A stretch of DNA of 6,060 nt from an uncultured Eubacteriales bacterium (lineage in GTDB: Bacteria; Bacillota; Clostridia; Lachnospirales; CAG-274): the NCBI GenBank assembly GCA_902497185.1, contig CABVEG010000112.1:1-6060 (forward strand), given 5' to 3'. A model generated the notes under the pieces. The model saw nothing but the letters and a program-made list of their open reading frames with translations, was not told the origin of the DNA and ran no database searches. Shown piece after piece: positions 5,041-6,060 of this stretch. Position 1 is the stretch's first letter, and each line of letters begins with the position of its first letter. A program made the translations under genes and the position numbers.

Positions 5041-5925
5041 ATGGAGTATAAGCATATTGAGTATTTTATTGAAACCTGTAACCATAAATCAATTACAAAA
5101 GCGGCTGAAAGTATGTTTATATCTCAACAGGCATTAAGTCGATGTATTGCAAAATTAGAGGAGGAAATTAACTGTACACTTTTTAACAGAACAGTAAAGG
5201 GAATAACTCTTACAGAGGAAGGAAAATATCTGTATGAACAGTTTAACCCTATAGTTATGAACTTCAGAAATACAGTCAGTAAAACCATATCCACCCTTGA
5301 AAGTAAGCCTAAAACTCTTTCATTCTGCTGTGCTCCCGGTATTTTCAGAAGTTTAAATCCTGAACTGCTTATAACATTTCAGGAAACAAACCCTAAAATA
5401 ACCTTAGATATGCTTGAAATGTCCGACAAGGAATGTGATGAATACGTAGAAGCAGATAAAAGACATTTTGGACTTCTTGCCATAGCCGAAAACAGACACG
5501 GTGAAAGGCTTGATTACATCACAGTAAAAACTGTCCCTCTGTATCTTTTTGTAAATAAAAATAATCCTCTTTCTCAATATAAAGAAATTAAATTTGAAAT
5601 GTTGAAAAATGAGAGCTTTTTGTTTATGGATAAAAAGTCTTATTACAGAAAACTTGTAAACGGGTACGCAAAAAAATACGGTTTTAAGCCTAAATCTGTT
5701 TTTGAGTCCTCTGACACAAATCAGCTTTGCCGTCTTGTGGATAAGGGTAAAGGTGTTTTTCTGGGAATACCCGAATTGTATAATAACGTTTTATATGAAA
5801 ACACCGTTATTATTCCTTTTGAGGATAAAACAATAAACTGGTGTATAGCTTTTATTTTTCAAAATTATGATTACCTCGATATTTCTGCAAAGAAATTTAT
5901 TGAATATGTAATTGAAAGTGTATAA
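5041..5925 (+). CDS. LysR-family transcriptional regulator
   Basis: The 294-residue length is standard for the family. Residues 1-60 form the N-terminal winged helix-turn-helix. YFIETCNHKSITKAAESMF leads into the recognition helix ISQQALSRCIAKLEEEI, and then LFNRTVKGITLTEEGKYLYE forms the wing and the start of the linker helix. Residues about 91-294 are the periplasmic-binding-protein-like effector domain in two lobes, recognisable from LSFCCAPGI, FGLLAIAE, TVPLYLFVNKNNPLS and VDKGKGVFLGIPE. LysR proteins act as DNA-bound tetramers that respond to a small ligand; the ligand here is unknown. The gene is divergent from the NmrA-like operon across 177 bp, with a candidate operator overlapping its own promoter. 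It probably represses itself and controls the divergent operon. The start at 5041 is set by GGGAGGT. The NUDIX gene follows after 35 nt and may be read through. Confidence 0.93.
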   Translation: MEYKHIEYFIETCNHKSITKAAESMFISQQALSRCIAKLEEEINCTLFNRTVKGITLTEEGKYLYEQFNPIVMNFRNTVSKTISTLESKPKTLSFCCAPGIFRSLNPELLITFQETNPKITLDMLEMSDKECDEYVEADKRHFGLLAIAENRHGERLDYITVKTVPLYLFVNKNNPLSQYKEIKFEMLKNESFLFMDKKSYYRKLVNGYAKKYGFKPKSVFESSDTNQLCRLVDKGKGVFLGIPELYNNVLYENTVIIPFEDKTINWCIAFIFQNYDYLDISAKKFIEYVIESV

Positions 5926-5948
5926 AGCACTATATACCATATAACAAT

Positions 5949-5953
5949 AGGAG
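5949..5953 (+). promoter_or_regulatory. RBS of the NUDIX gene
   Basis: AGGAG lies 7 nt before ATG 5961. No convincing separate promoter was found in the 35-nt gap after lysR; the TATA-like runs there lack a well-spaced -35. Confidence 0.75.
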
Positions 5954-5960
5954 ATTAATT

Positions 5961-6060
5961 ATGGAAATATGGGATTTATATGACAAGGACAGAAATAAAC
6001 TAAACAAGCAGCATAAAATAGGAATACCCTTATCCAAGGGTCAGACTGTCAAAAAACTAA
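5961..6060 (+). CDS. NUDIX hydrolase, N-terminal fragment, 3'-partial
   Basis: Only 33 codons are visible before the right edge, and the frame stays open. The sequence MEIWDLYDKDRNKLNKQHK closely resembles the start of Clostridia NUDIX proteins, which open with M-E-x-W-D-L-Y-D, a short charged turn and then a lysine/arginine-rich GxxL stretch before the first beta strand. The diagnostic Nudix box (GX5EX7REUXEEXGU) would lie beyond the edge and cannot be checked. Family members hydrolyse nucleoside diphosphates linked to another group, such as ADP-ribose, NADH or oxidised nucleotides, or act as isopentenyl-diphosphate isomerase-like enzymes. The substrate cannot be told here. The last visible residues (SKGQTVKKL) are less typical than the first nineteen. 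The gene is in the same direction as lysR with a good Shine-Dalgarno. Confidence 0.65.
   Translation, partial: MEIWDLYDKDRNKLNKQHKIGIPLSKGQTVKKL

Noticed and set aside
1..6060. Mobile element, CRISPR array, toxin-antitoxin or phage defence cassette
   Set aside because: No transposase, integrase, regularly spaced repeats, terminal inverted repeats or small paired toxin-antitoxin genes were seen. The sirtuin is not fused to or adjacent to a known defence effector such as a SIR2-type NADase with TIR, HerA or Argonaute partners.

Overview
The window looks like chromosomal DNA of a low-GC Gram-positive anaerobe, most likely a Clostridia or Lachnospiraceae-type Firmicute. The evidence is the AT-rich codon use, strong GGAGG-type Shine-Dalgarno sequences, sigma-A-like promoters, and a [4Fe-4S] flavin-domain protein of a kind common in anaerobes. 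No rRNA, tRNA, CRISPR array, IS element or phage gene was seen. All gene assignments come from reading the translated sequence; no database search was run.

Layout: (i) 1-1472, plus strand: the C-terminal part of an aromatic-acid-exporter-like membrane protein, cut by the left edge, followed after 14 nt by a ten-helix EamA/DMT transporter. (ii) 1473-1606: a short convergent gap with no recognisable intrinsic terminator. (iii) 1607-4863, minus strand: four genes in one direction. In transcription order they are an NAD(P)-binding NmrA-like oxidoreductase, a secreted protein with a copper-amine-oxidase-N-like domain and two SnoaL-like domains, a sirtuin with class M (ADP-ribosylating type) features, and a flavin-domain/2x[4Fe-4S] fusion. 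(iv) 4864-5040: a divergent control region with a promoter on each strand and a perfect 15-bp palindrome. (v) 5041-5925, plus strand: a LysR-type regulator. (vi) 5961 to the right edge: the start of a NUDIX hydrolase.

The minus-strand genes and lysR form a classic LysR divergon. The palindrome lies in the lysR core promoter and about 65 bp upstream of the start predicted for the minus-strand promoter, which fits autorepression plus activation of the neighbours. The first two minus-strand genes (31-nt gap) are probably the direct regulon. The sirtuin and flavin/Fe-S genes are tightly paired (10-nt gap) and lie beyond a 63-nt gap holding an RNA hairpin, so they may be a second module.

The most interesting point is the sirtuin. 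The catalytic His of deacetylase sirtuins is replaced by Gln, and its close partner is a redox protein, not the macrodomain/lipoyl-carrier set known for class M sirtuins. A redox-linked ADP-ribosylation module is a reasonable but unproven hypothesis.
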